Source of the DNA: Gammaproteobacteria bacterium | GTDB lineage: Bacteria; Pseudomonadota; Gammaproteobacteria; Enterobacterales; Psychrobiaceae | Assembly (NCBI GenBank): GCA_013214965.1 | Contig: JABSRU010000011.1 | Coordinates: 1 to 64,000, forward strand | DNA: 64,000 nucleotides | Reading direction: 5' to 3' | Shown here: positions 18,101-26,092 of the stretch, in pieces | Layout: each line of letters opens with the position of its first letter | Position numbering within the stretch: position 1 is the stretch's first letter | Made by a program: the position numbers and the translations under genes | Notes under the pieces: generated by a model | What the model saw: the letters and a program-made list of their open reading frames with translations, nothing else | What the model was told of the DNA's origin: nothing | Database searches by the model: none

Positions 18101-18520
18101 ATGATCCAGCTAGAACATATTAATTTAGTAGTGCCTGACATCAAGCAGATGTTACATTTTTACCAAGCAGTTTTCCCTCACTGGGCCATTCGAGATCAAG
18201 GGCAAGGTGAATGGCACGGCAAGCCGCGGCACTGGTTACACTTTGGTGATGATTACAATTACATTGCCTTGAGCGATCATGGCGAAGGATTAAACCGAGA
18301 TTTAGACGGAGCACAAACAGGGCTTGCACACTTTGCATATCGTACTAATAATCTTGCAGCCATCATTGAACGGTTAGGGAAAGCTGGATATGGGATTGAG
18401 ACTGAGGGCCACGAAGATCCGTATCGGCGCAATGTTTATTATATTGACCCTGCTGGTTTTGAAGTTGAGTTTGTTCAATACTTAAGTGATGCGCCAGCGC
18501 AGCGTAATTTATCAAGTTAA
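18101..18520 (+). CDS. VOC-superfamily (glyoxalase-like) protein
   Basis: A 139-residue protein of the vicinal-oxygen-chelate fold. The two beta-alpha-beta modules are LEHINLVVPDIKQMLHFYQA (metal-type His in EHINL) and LAHFAYRTNNLAAIIERLGK (His in GLAHFAYR), ending with Glu in FEVEFVQYL. These three residues would form the metal site. Members detoxify methylglyoxal, cleave catechols or confer drug resistance, so the reaction is open. The start at 18101 lies 6 nt after AGGA; the ATG at 18098 is too close. It is the first gene behind the SoxR promoter and is probably co-transcribed with the flavin reductase 35 nt downstream. Confidence 0.85.
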   Translation: MIQLEHINLVVPDIKQMLHFYQAVFPHWAIRDQGQGEWHGKPRHWLHFGDDYNYIALSDHGEGLNRDLDGAQTGLAHFAYRTNNLAAIIERLGKAGYGIETEGHEDPYRRNVYYIDPAGFEVEFVQYLSDAPAQRNLSS

Positions 18521-18555
18521 CTATCTTTTTTATCTCATTGTTACAAGGAAACTAT

Positions 18556-19080
18556 ATGAAAATTCTTGCCTTTGCTGCTAGTAATAATAAAAAATCTATT
18601 AATCGTCAGCTCGCAGCCTATACCGCTGGTTTACATTCACATGCTCAGGTTGAGGTGATTGATATTAATGATTATGAATTGCCTATTTTTAGCGATGAAC
18701 GTGAAGCCCAACTTGGGAAACCTGAATTAGCCAAGCAATTTTTTAATAAAATTGGTGCGGCCGATGCCATCATTATCTCGTTCGCCGAACATAACGGCTC
18801 TTACACAGCAGCTTATAAAAATTTGTTTGATTGGGCTTCTCGGATCAGCAAGGAAGTGTTTCAAAATAAGCCAGCACTATTTTTGTCAACGTCACCAGGT
18901 CCCGGCGGGGCAGCTAGTGTGCTAGCAGTTGCATCACAATCGGCTAAATATTTTTCAGCGGATCTTAAAGCGAGTATTTCAGTCCCTAGCTTTTATGATA
19001 ACTTTGATGTTGAGACGAATCAGCTAACCAATCATGAACTCAATAATCAATTGCTACAAGCGGTGGGTTTACTGGGTTAA
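18556..19080 (+). CDS. NADPH-dependent FMN reductase-like flavoprotein
   Basis: A 174-residue flavodoxin-fold protein. It has the FMN-phosphate loop AFAASNNKKSINRQLAAY (about residues 5-22), then the family signature around SFAEHNGSYTAAYKNLFDWA (about 75-94) and STSPGPGGAASVLAV. Such proteins (chromate/quinone/azo reductases) transfer electrons from NADPH to quinones or other acceptors. AAGGAA lies 5 nt before the ATG at 18556; the ATG at 18538 has no ribosome site. Being downstream of the VOC gene and the SoxR promoter suggests a role against redox-cycling compounds. Confidence 0.88.
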   Translation: MKILAFAASNNKKSINRQLAAYTAGLHSHAQVEVIDINDYELPIFSDEREAQLGKPELAKQFFNKIGAADAIIISFAEHNGSYTAAYKNLFDWASRISKEVFQNKPALFLSTSPGPGGAASVLAVASQSAKYFSADLKASISVPSFYDNFDVETNQLTNHELNNQLLQAVGLLG

Positions 19081-19205
19081 CCAGAGACACTGTTTTATTA
19101 ATAGCTCCATTCGGGCAATAACCTCAATTCTCTTCTATGCTTAATGCAAAGAAACTTTCCATTATATTGTAATTATGTAATCTTTCTTTGCGGTATTTTG
19201 CTGTC

Positions 19206-19379
19206 TTAAAAAATAGCAATCCGCTGAAACGGCCCTATGAATTTATGTTCTGTCGTGTTGCCATTATCTTCAATTGCAACGTATATATTCATTTCGTTGT
19301 TACTAACCCTTTCAAGAGTCAGCCCACTAAAATATACCCTGCTTTTTAAAACTTTAACTAGGGGCTGTTGATTTTTCAC
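19206..19379 (-). CDS. Possible small ORF or gene remnant
   Basis: A 57-codon minus-strand frame starting at a GTG (19379). It reads KVLKSRVYFSGLTLERVSNN and then YVAIEDNGNTTEHKFIGPFQ, which looks protein-like in composition. A stop lies four codons upstream of the GTG, so the frame is short, and I do not recognise it. It could be a real small protein, or the tail of a decayed gene since it sits at the edge of a degraded block. The rest of 19081-19361 shows no other coding signal that I can support. Confidence 0.3.
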   Translation of the reverse strand: MKNQQPLVKVLKSRVYFSGLTLERVSNNEMNIYVAIEDNGNTTEHKFIGPFQRIAIF

Positions 19380-19478
19380 CTTGGCTGCACATCACCAGAT
19401 TCCCCCCAAGATGAAGACTTATTTAAGACCGAAAAGCTCGGGCTAATTTCGGTAATTAATCGTGAAATGGAACTTTAA
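19362..19478 (+). pseudogene. Possible C-terminal remnant of a [NiFe]-hydrogenase small subunit
   Basis: A short open stretch after a TAG at 19359 reads FHLGCTSPDSPQDEDLFKTE and then KLGLISVINREMEL, ending in TAA. Its stop is only 3 nt before the ATG of the hydrogenase large-subunit remnant, the spacing expected for a small-subunit/large-subunit operon. The fragment is too short for a confident family match, so the call rests mainly on position. Confidence 0.3.
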
Positions 19479-19481
19479 TCG

Positions 19482-19975
19482 ATGACGAGAAAAGCCGTTA
19501 ATATCGACCTTAATCGGGTCGAAGGCGATCTTGACTTAGCACTGGATATCGAAGATGGCGTGGTGGTGGATGCGCGTTGCGTTGGCGTGATGTATCGCGG
19601 GTTCGAACAAATTATAATTGGCTGTACGCTGCGTGATGCGGTGGTTATTACAACGCGAGTGTGTGTATTTGTAACACCGCTCAATTATATGCTGGGGTAT
19701 TAGCGCTAGAAAATGTGTGGCAAGTGCAAGTGCCCGCTAACGCCGTGCGAATTAAGGAATTGTGTTTACATGCTGAAGGGGTTAAAAATGATTTACGGCA
19801 ATCATTTTTAATGTTTATGGTCGATTTTTTCACCCTAAATACCACAAAAATCCTTTGTATGACAAGTTTCATCTTGACGCTTTGCAATATTCAAAAATGG
19901 CGGTGGGAATTGTCTCTATTTTGGTGGCCAGTGGCCCTAATAATCGTCGGATCATTGATTGCTTAAATATTGTCG
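19482..19975 (+). pseudogene. Decayed [NiFe]-hydrogenase large subunit
   Basis: From the ATG at 19482 the text KAVNIDLNRVEGDLDLALDI and then CVGVMYRGFEQIIIGCTLRD matches the N-terminus of [NiFe]-hydrogenase large subunits. At 19658-19672 a single missing G breaks the frame. Restoring it gives R-V-C-G-I-C-N-T-A, the L1 nickel-ligand motif R-x-C-G-x-C. The next frame continues with TAQLYAGVLALENVWQVQVP and DLRQSFLMFMVDFF. A second shift near 19823 restores FHPKYHKNPLYDKFHLDALQ. After about 165 residues the match ends, so the C-terminal part with the second Cys pair is gone. It cannot make a functional enzyme. Confidence 0.75.
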
Positions 19976-20583
19976 AACAAATACGATTTTGACTATGACG
20001 CTGTCAATAGCAGTGATAAAAATAAGCTCGTTCACTATTTACTAACGTTGCAGAAAATAGCCCCTAGAGACTATCAAAAAGACGAACAATTGGGGTATTG
20101 GATTAACCTATACAATGCGTTAATCGTCAAGCTTGTATTAACGCATTACTCGCTTGAGTCGAAAGGCATCGGTAACGGAATTACCAGACCCATGGAATAT
20201 AGAATTTGTCCCCGTTACCAATAACCCTAAATAACATAGATCATGGCGTATTACGTCCTTTATGGCAAGATAAACGCATATATTATGTACTTAATTACGC
20301 CAGTATTGGTTGCCCAGACCTAGCCAAAAAACCTTTTTCTAGCAAGGATATAGATAAGCAATTAAAGGCCACTGCCATGCGTTTTATTAACCAGAAAAAG
20401 GCATTAGCTTTAGTGGTGACACCTTAATTTTATCCAGTATTTATCATTGGTTTTCAACTGATTTAGCCCAAGATCAACATGCACTTATTCATCACCTGAT
20501 ACGGTATGCCAAGCCCGAACTGAAACAACAGCTAAAGGCATTTATAAGGAGGCGCTAAATTTTCGTATAACTTGAAATTAAAT
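19976..20583 (+). pseudogene. Decayed DUF547 protein gene
   Basis: The text NKYDFDYDAVNSSDKNKLVH and EQLGYWINLYNALIVKLVL (frame of 19970) matches the DUF547 family. It then shifts frame near 20206 to LNNIDHGVLRPLWQDKRIYY and LNYASIGCPDLA, shifts again to LSSIYHWFSTDLAQDQHALI, and again to GGAKFSYNLKLN at the end (to 20583). These pieces follow the family order but need at least three frame corrections, and the signal peptide and N-terminus are missing. The fragment begins directly where the hydrogenase remnant ends, so a deletion probably joined the two. Confidence 0.75.
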
Positions 20584-20643
20584 CACACTTCTACAGGTCT
20601 ATTAAGGAACAGCTTCCAGTTAAACATTCAATCGAAGAAAAGT

Positions 20644-21405
20644 ATGAGTTTACAAAAGTCATTAAATCATCGCCCATTAAACAACAGCGCTTTGATCATG
20701 CAGCAATTATCCGAAGGGCAACAAGGAAATCTTGGCCATCGATTGCACTATGTTGTTCAAACACTATGTGAACTAGGTCATCAGCAGCTCATTTTTATTG
20801 GCACCGACGACTTGCAAACAAACGCCTGTTGTATTGACGATGTGATGACGCGTTATTACGGTTGTGGCTTAGTGACTCCTGAGCTACTTAATGGTTGCCA
20901 CGTACTCGACTTAGGATGTGGTGCTGGACGTGACCGTTACGCCATTGGCCAAATGGTTGGAGAAAACGGTTTTGTTACTGGCGTTGATATGGCCGACGAA
21001 CAACTTGCCGTCGCCAATCAACACAGTGAATATCATCGTGAAAAGTTCGGGTACGCCAAGGCGAATACTAAGTTTTTAAAAGGTTACATTGAAAAGCTAG
21101 ACGAACTAAACATTGCTGATAACAGTATTGATGTGGTGGTGTCTAACTGTGTTATCAACCTCAGCCCTGACAAATACGCAGTACTAAAAGAAATTTTTAG
21201 AATGTTAAAGCCGAGTGGCGAAATATACTTTTCAGATATTTATGCTGAAAAACGTGTACCCGCTAATTTAGTAGATGATCCACCTAAATTAGCCAAGCAT
21301 GCCAAAAGTGACGATGAAGCACTGTCGCACTATCGTAATGTGCGGGAGCAAATAAAAAGCTGGATCACCACTTTACCTAAACAACTCAGTACCAACCAAG
21401 CTTAA
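20644..21405 (+). pseudogene. Truncated arsenite methyltransferase fused to an ArsC-like tail
   Basis: A 253-residue open frame whose core is ArsM, the SAM-dependent arsenite methyltransferase: TDDLQTNACC, then RYYGCGLVTPELLNGCHVLD, LGCGAGRDRYAIGQMVGENG (SAM motif I), YHREKFGYAKANTKFLKGYI and SNCVINLSPDKYAVLKEIFR. From memory of the family, about 20 residues are missing between NACC and RYYGCGL. After FSDIYAEKRVPANLVDDP the usual GECL-containing C-terminal third is absent. The tail PPKLAKHAKSDDEALSHYR and VREQIKSWITTLP instead resembles the C-terminus of LMW-phosphatase-type arsenate reductase (ArsC). The N-terminal 50 residues are unrecognised. The ATG at 20644 is preferred over the upstream TTG, which lies in the DUF547 tail. 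The ORF is intact but is probably not a working methyltransferase. Confidence 0.6.
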
Positions 21406-21443
21406 GTAACCAAACATAAATTGACGAATTATAGGGAAATAAA

Positions 21444-21518
21444 ATGTTAACTATTATTGGCGGCTTAATCCCACGGATATTACTAAGCTTTACTCACAAT
21501 ATTGCTTTTAAATTTTAA
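21444..21518 (+). other. Short 24-codon open frame of doubtful status
   Basis: An ATG preceded by TAGGGA 8 nt upstream encodes MLTIIGGLIPRILLSFTHNI and then AFKF and a stop. It may be the front end of a deleted membrane protein gene in the arsenic-related block. Nothing identifies it further. Confidence 0.2.
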
Positions 21519-21569
21519 CTTTTATAGTGGCTATTACTGTTAATTAATACCACATAAGGACACCAAAAG

Positions 21570-22694
21570 ATGCTCATTCTGTTATTAGTTTTTACAACAA
21601 TATTTTTAGCTTATAGCAATGGCGCTAATGATAACTTCAAAGGCGTAGCAACCCTATATGGTAGTGGTACACTCAGTTATAAAGCAGCCATAACGATTGC
21701 CACCATTACGACCTTTATCGGCTCTATTGCGGCGATATTTTTAGCTCAAGGTTTAGTGGCAAGCTTTTCGGGTAAAGGTTTGGTGCCAGTAGAAATCGCT
21801 GGTACGGCAAGTTTTCTTATTGCTACCGGCTTAGGTGCAGGTATTACCGTATTATTGGCCACCCGGTTAAGTTTTCCTATTTCAACTACCCACAGCTTAG
21901 TGGGTGGCTTACTTGGTGCTGGTATAGCTGCCGTCGGCATGCAAGTAAATTTCCAGCAATTAGGTAGTGCTTTCTTTTTTCCTTTGATGGCCAGTCCATT
22001 TATTGCTTTTTCCTTAGGCATAATAGTTTATTGGTTTTTTACCCAAACACGCCGACGTTTAAAACTAAGCAATAACGGCTCTGAGACTCCTCAACAAGCA
22101 TTTATACAGCAACCACCTTTTCAACAACCTAAGCAAGCCATGTTGATGGCTGATCCGCTAATAAATAAGTCACAAGAAGTGACGACAAAAACAAATACAA
22201 ATACGGCGAATGAATACACGGGTAACATATTCGGTTTTTCGAAGAAAACACTATTAGATACGGCTCATATTCTCAGTGGCGCAGCGGTCTCTTTTGCGCG
22301 AGGATTAAATGACACGCCAAAGATTGCCGGCTTGTTAGTGGCAGCAAAGACCTTAGATATTAGTATAGGTATGGTTGCTATTGCTATTGGTATGGCTATT
22401 GGCGGTTTACTTAATGCGCGTCGTGTTGCCGAGACCATGAGTAAAAAAATAACCCGCTTAAATCCGGAGCAAGGTCTTTCAGCTAATTTAGTCACTAGCT
22501 TTCTAGTTATCGTCGCCAGCAAATTTGGTGTGCCAGTGTCTACGACCCATGTTTCTGTTGGCGCTATTGTGGGTATCGGTATGCTAAGTAAAAAAAGCGA
22601 TAACAAAGTCATTATTAGCATCATGCTTTCATGGGTAATGACCTTGCCTGTGGCAATGATCTTTAGCGCAATCATTTACAGTTTGATTACTTAA
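21570..22694 (+). CDS. Inorganic phosphate transporter, PiT family
   Basis: A 374-residue inner-membrane transporter. It has the two inverted PiT signatures: AYSNGANDNFKGVATLYGSG near the N-terminus and FARGLNDTPKIAGLLVAAKT in the second half (about residues 244-263), with paired SFPISTTHSLVGGLLGAGIA and GVPVSTTHVSVGAIVGIGML. The central loop (about 155-225) is hydrophilic and rich in Gln and Pro. PiT proteins co-transport phosphate with protons or sodium; a member of this compact kind is often found next to arsenic resistance genes. That fits the arsM/arsC remnants just upstream, so it may have survived from an ars operon. It appears intact. Confidence 0.9.
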   Translation: MLILLLVFTTIFLAYSNGANDNFKGVATLYGSGTLSYKAAITIATITTFIGSIAAIFLAQGLVASFSGKGLVPVEIAGTASFLIATGLGAGITVLLATRLSFPISTTHSLVGGLLGAGIAAVGMQVNFQQLGSAFFFPLMASPFIAFSLGIIVYWFFTQTRRRLKLSNNGSETPQQAFIQQPPFQQPKQAMLMADPLINKSQEVTTKTNTNTANEYTGNIFGFSKKTLLDTAHILSGAAVSFARGLNDTPKIAGLLVAAKTLDISIGMVAIAIGMAIGGLLNARRVAETMSKKITRLNPEQGLSANLVTSFLVIVASKFGVPVSTTHVSVGAIVGIGMLSKKSDNKVIISIMLSWVMTLPVAMIFSAIIYSLIT

Positions 22695-22719
22695 GTAGCG
22701 CTATATTTTAGGTTTCAAA

Positions 22720-22769
22720 AGTGCCTTCACCGCAGCGAGTAATAATGATTTTCAACTGCAAGCTTCTAA
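22720..22769. repeat. Partial duplicate of phoH coding sequence
   Basis: Positions 22720-22759 match 23063-23102 inside phoH at 39 of 40 bases in the same orientation. Immediately after, AAGCTTCTAAT (22759-22769) matches phoH near 23251, so about 150 bp of the phoH sequence is skipped. It is a noncoding scar of duplication or copying and then deletion. The rest of 22695-22888 holds nothing I can support. Confidence 0.85.
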
Positions 22770-22888
22770 TATAACAAATGGCGCTATTATAAGAGCAGCT
22801 TGAAACTATATACCTATATTACTCAGCTTCGGGTCGGTGAATCGGCTCAATTACACTGTTTTAGCAATTATCAGCATTTTTACTTAGG

Positions 22889-24265
22889 CTACATATGTTC
22901 TTCGGCAAACTTTGCCAAGCGACTTCGCACCACACCATTGAGATGAACTACCGAGCTACCTTCGAAGTCTTTAAAGGTTTCGACAATATAGGTTAACCCC
23001 GACGAGACCGCCGTCAGGTAATTACTATCAATCTGAGCGAGATTGCCTAAGCAGACAATTTTAGTGCCTTCACCGCAGCGAGTAATAATGGTTTTCAACT
23101 GCGACGCCGTCAGGTTTTGACATTCATCGAGTAACACAAAAGCACGCTGGATCGAGCGCCCACGCATAAAATTAATCGATTTGAACTGAATGTTGGCTTT
23201 TTCAAAAATATAATTAATACTGCCCTGCGGACAGTCATCACCGCCATGCAAAGCTTCTAATGAATCAGTCACGGCTGCCAACCAAGGGGCCATTTTCTCT
23301 TCTTCTGTACCCGGTAAAAAACCGATCGATTCGGCAATTTCAGGGGTATTACGGGTCACAATAATCTTGTTATAGCGTTTTTTCTCAATCACTTGCTCTA
23401 ACGCAGCAGCCATCGCTAACAAGGTTTTTCCGCTACCTGCAGCGCCAGTTAACATCACTAGCTCAATACTAGGATCAAGCAATGCATCGAGCGCCATCCC
23501 CTGATAAACATTTTTAGCCCGCACGCCCCATGCTTTGCGGTGCAGCAAGCGCTCACGGCTAACATCGATAAAACTGACCGAATTATCATCACATCGAGTC
23601 ACCCTAGCACAAAAATGCTCACTGTCATCGAACATAAATTGGTTAACAAAACTCGGGGCAAGATCAGCGCGCGCCACAGTATGAATAGTATGACGACCAT
23701 TACTGTGGGTATCACATTGTGAGATATTATTCCAAAAGTCTCCGGTATAGTGATGATAGCCCTTAGATAAATATTGGACATCTGACACCACGTGATCGCT
23801 GCGATAATCTTCGACGTTCGCCATCCCAGCGCCTTTGGCTTTTAAACGCATATTAATGTCTTTAGTGATTAATACCACCACACGTGACGGGTGGTGCTGC
23901 TGAAGGTGTAAAGCTGCGTTAATGATTTTGTTATCGTTGATATCGCCAGGTAGCGAGCCAGTATTAGTGGTTAGTTGATGATCGGGAAAGATAGCGAGTG
24001 TGCCTAATTTCTCGGTTAATCCCGAACAGGGTATCGGGACGCCGGATAGAATAGCTTCGGATGAAGCACTGGACAAAATATCTTCGATAGTTCTAATCGC
24101 AATACGGGCATCACGACTAACATCCTTGTGACGATCTTTAATCTGGTCGAGCTCTTCAAGCACAGTCATCGGTATAACAACATCGTGCTCATTAAAAGAA
24201 AATACCGCGTTAGGTTCATGTAATAAAATATTAGTATCTAATACATATAGTTTTAGATCGCTCAT
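22889..24265 (-). CDS. PhoH-family protein with N-terminal PIN domain
   Basis: A 458-residue cytosolic protein. The PIN-type nuclease domain occupies about residues 1-150 (YVLDTNILLHEPNAVFSFNE, with the acidic D of VLDTN and VVIPMTVLEELDQIKD). The C-terminal half is the PhoH ATPase with Walker A LTGAAGSGKTLLAMAAALEQ, VTRNTPEIAESIGFLPGTEE and Walker B VLLDECQNLT. Proteins of this two-domain type (PhoH2-like/YlaK) act as RNA helicase-nucleases, in some cases as toxin-like PhoAT partners. No small antitoxin gene is seen next to it. All catalytic motifs are present. A copy of part of its 3' coding half lies downstream as a noncoding scar. Confidence 0.93.
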   Translation of the reverse strand: MSDLKLYVLDTNILLHEPNAVFSFNEHDVVIPMTVLEELDQIKDRHKDVSRDARIAIRTIEDILSSASSEAILSGVPIPCSGLTEKLGTLAIFPDHQLTTNTGSLPGDINDNKIINAALHLQQHHPSRVVVLITKDINMRLKAKGAGMANVEDYRSDHVVSDVQYLSKGYHHYTGDFWNNISQCDTHSNGRHTIHTVARADLAPSFVNQFMFDDSEHFCARVTRCDDNSVSFIDVSRERLLHRKAWGVRAKNVYQGMALDALLDPSIELVMLTGAAGSGKTLLAMAAALEQVIEKKRYNKIIVTRNTPEIAESIGFLPGTEEEKMAPWLAAVTDSLEALHGGDDCPQGSINYIFEKANIQFKSINFMRGRSIQRAFVLLDECQNLTASQLKTIITRCGEGTKIVCLGNLAQIDSNYLTAVSSGLTYIVETFKDFEGSSVVHLNGVVRSRLAKFAEEHM

Positions 24266-24482
24266 ACATCGACACTCCTTATTCCTAAGAAACTGATCCT
24301 AAAAACAAACATAACATATGCAGCAATAAAATACAGGGGTGACGTGACACGAGGTTCGCTCTAATCTTCGATATTTGATTTGTTCAGGCAATCTACCTTT
24401 AACTTTTAAGATACGAGCCAATTTATATACATGTCTTTTCTATCTAAAGGTGTTATCTTGCCAAAGCCGTTGGCGCTATGCC

Positions 24483-24526
24483 CTGTAAACTACCTGTAAA
24501 CTACCTGTAAACTACCTCTAAACTCA
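24483..24526. repeat. Four-copy 11-bp tandem repeat
   Basis: CTGTAAACTAC occurs three times in perfect tandem (24483-24515), followed by a degenerate fourth copy CTCTAAACTCA. It lies in the 321-bp gap between phoH and the CoA-transferase genes. I found no gene in that gap. The repeat may be slippage-prone or a binding array. Confidence 0.85.
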
Positions 24527-24586
24527 GCCATTACCGTTCTGACCGCACTTAGCACTTAGAATTACTTCCACTTTCATATATTGCTC

Positions 24587-25243
24587 CTAAAATTGCATTT
24601 CAGGAACAAAGTCAGGCACCATTAATTCACCAGCTGTTAACTTTATTATTTCTTCAACACTGACATTTGGCGCTCTTTCTTTTAGCCAAAACTTACCTTC
24701 TGAAATTTCAATATAAGCTAAATCAGTCACCACTTTTTTTATACAACCAGCGCCCGTTAAGGGTAAGGTACATTCGGTTAGTAACTTAGATTCTCCGTCT
24801 TTACTGCAATGGGTCATAGTGACAATAATGTTGTCAGCACCCGCGACCAAATCCATTGCCCCTCCCATGCCTTTGATCAATTTTTTAGGGATCATCCACG
24901 ATGCAATATTACCATTAACATCAACTTCAAATGCCCCTAACACCGTTAAATCCACATGCCCGCCGCGGATCATCGCAAAAGACTCCGCTGATGAGAAGAT
25001 TGAAGCACCATCAATAGCAGTAACAGTTTGTTTTCCGGCATTAATCATATCCGGATCAACCTCATCTTCAGTGGGAAAAGGACCCATACCCAGCAACCCA
25101 TTTTCAGATTGCAGCATCACTTCCATTCCCTCAGGTATATAATTGACGACCAAAGTTGGAATGCCTATGCCAAGATTTACGTAGTACCCATCTTTTAATT
25201 CTTGGGCAACGCGTTGCGCCAATTGCTCTCTGGAAAGTGCCAT
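24587..25243 (-). CDS. scoB: 3-oxoacid CoA-transferase subunit B
   Basis: A 218-residue subunit of the succinyl-CoA:3-ketoacid CoA-transferase type. The catalytic Glu lies in MLQSENGLLGMGPFP (about residues 43-57). Other family blocks are YYVNLGIGIPTLVVNYIPEG and WMIPKKLIKGMGGAMDLVAG. The enzyme moves CoA from succinyl-CoA to acetoacetate, giving acetoacetyl-CoA. AAGGAG lies 8 nt before the start. It follows subunit A with a 19-nt gap on the minus strand. Because the same island encodes fumarylacetoacetase, which releases acetoacetate, the pair probably activates that product; use in other ketone or 3-oxoacid pathways is possible. Confidence 0.9.
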   Translation of the reverse strand: MALSREQLAQRVAQELKDGYYVNLGIGIPTLVVNYIPEGMEVMLQSENGLLGMGPFPTEDEVDPDMINAGKQTVTAIDGASIFSSAESFAMIRGGHVDLTVLGAFEVDVNGNIASWMIPKKLIKGMGGAMDLVAGADNIIVTMTHCSKDGESKLLTECTLPLTGAGCIKKVVTDLAYIEISEGKFWLKERAPNVSVEEIIKLTAGELMVPDFVPEMQF

Positions 25244-25262
25244 AATTCTATTCTCCTTAGGC

Positions 25263-25958
25263 TTAGCGTACAGTACGCTGCTCTATACGTTTTTCGAAAG
25301 TACCCAGGATCACTCGATCTACGTATATTCCCGGGGTATGAATATGGCTTGGCTCTAGTTCACCTAGCTCAACAATTTCTTCAACTTCTACTACGGTAAT
25401 TTTCCCAGCAGTGGCAACTAGGGGATTAAAATTTTGGGCAGTATGTCTAAACACTAAATTCCCAAATCGGTCGGCTTTCCACGCTTTCGCTATCGCAAAA
25501 TCTCCGGTTATTGATTGCTCTAAAATATATTTACGACCATTAAATTCTCTTACTTCTTTACCTTCGCCCACCAGAGTCCCGTATCCTGTTGCCGTATAAA
25601 ATCCGGGAATGCCAGCACCACCCGCTCTTAGTTTTTCCGCCAAGGTGCCCTGAGGCGTTAATTCGACCTCTAATTCACCCGAAAGCAATTGATCTTCAAA
25701 TAATTTATTTTCACCCACATAGGATGCGATCATCTTTTTGATTTGACGGTCTTCCAGTAATACCCCTAAACCAAAGCCGTCAACGCCACAGTTATTTGAA
25801 ACAACTGTTAAACCTGTGACTTTCATTTCTTTTATCTGATTGATTAGGTTTTCCGGGATACCACAGAGGCCAAAACCTCCCGCGAGCACCGTCATATTAT
25901 TTGATAATCCAATCATCGCTTCTTCATAACTGGACACTACTTTATTGAATCCGGACAT
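25263..25958 (-). CDS. scoA: 3-oxoacid CoA-transferase subunit A
   Basis: A 231-residue partner of subunit B. The family blocks are [20 protein letters not shown] (oxyanion and CoA loop, about residues 20-39), [20 protein letters not shown] and [20 protein letters not shown]. It closes with an ordinary C-terminus and no fusion to subunit B. It is the first gene of the two-gene minus-strand unit and starts 13 nt after AGGAAA-type ribosome binding sequence. The divergent LysR gene starts 135 bp away, and a 24-bp perfect palindrome lies in the gap, so the LysR protein probably controls this pair. Confidence 0.9.
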   Translation of the reverse strand: MSGFNKVVSSYEEAMIGLSNNMTVLAGGFGLCGIPENLINQIKEMKVTGLTVVSNNCGVDGFGLGVLLEDRQIKKMIASYVGENKLFEDQLLSGELEVELTPQGTLAEKLRAGGAGIPGFYTATGYGTLVGEGKEVREFNGRKYILEQSITGDFAIAKAWKADRFGNLVFRHTAQNFNPLVATAGKITVVEVEEIVELGELEPSHIHTPGIYVDRVILGTFEKRIEQRTVR

Positions 25959-26025
25959 GATCTATTTCCTAAGTAACAATAAGTTGTTTTTTAGCTTCCT
26001 ACATGCTCTTATATTTATCAAATTG

Positions 26026-26049
26026 AATTAATTAATCGATTAATTAATT
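26026..26049. promoter_or_regulatory. 24-bp perfect palindrome, candidate LysR operator
   Basis: Positions 26026-26049 form a perfect inverted repeat with no spacer, centred on ATCGAT and flanked by repeated TTAA steps. It lies 67 bp upstream of scoA on one side and 43 bp upstream of the LysR start on the other. It contains T-N11-A spacing typical of LysR boxes. The sequence is plain AT-rich, so chance is possible, but the exact symmetry in a divergent regulatory gap is notable. Confidence 0.55.
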
Positions 26050-26092
26050 TTTTAAATAAATTGTAATAATGCAATGTCTAAAAGTGACAAAA

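Noticed and set aside
19482-20583. Programmed frameshifting in the hydrogenase or DUF547 frames
   Set aside because: Several shifts, missing domains and loss of later active-site parts indicate decay, not recoding.
22889-24265. PhoH with an adjacent antitoxin (PhoAT-type system)
   Set aside because: The upstream 321-bp gap has no small coupled gene with a ribosome site, so the toxin-antitoxin arrangement is not supported.
24483-24526. CRISPR array
   Set aside because: The repeats are 11 bp, directly abutting and have no spacers, and no cas genes are near.
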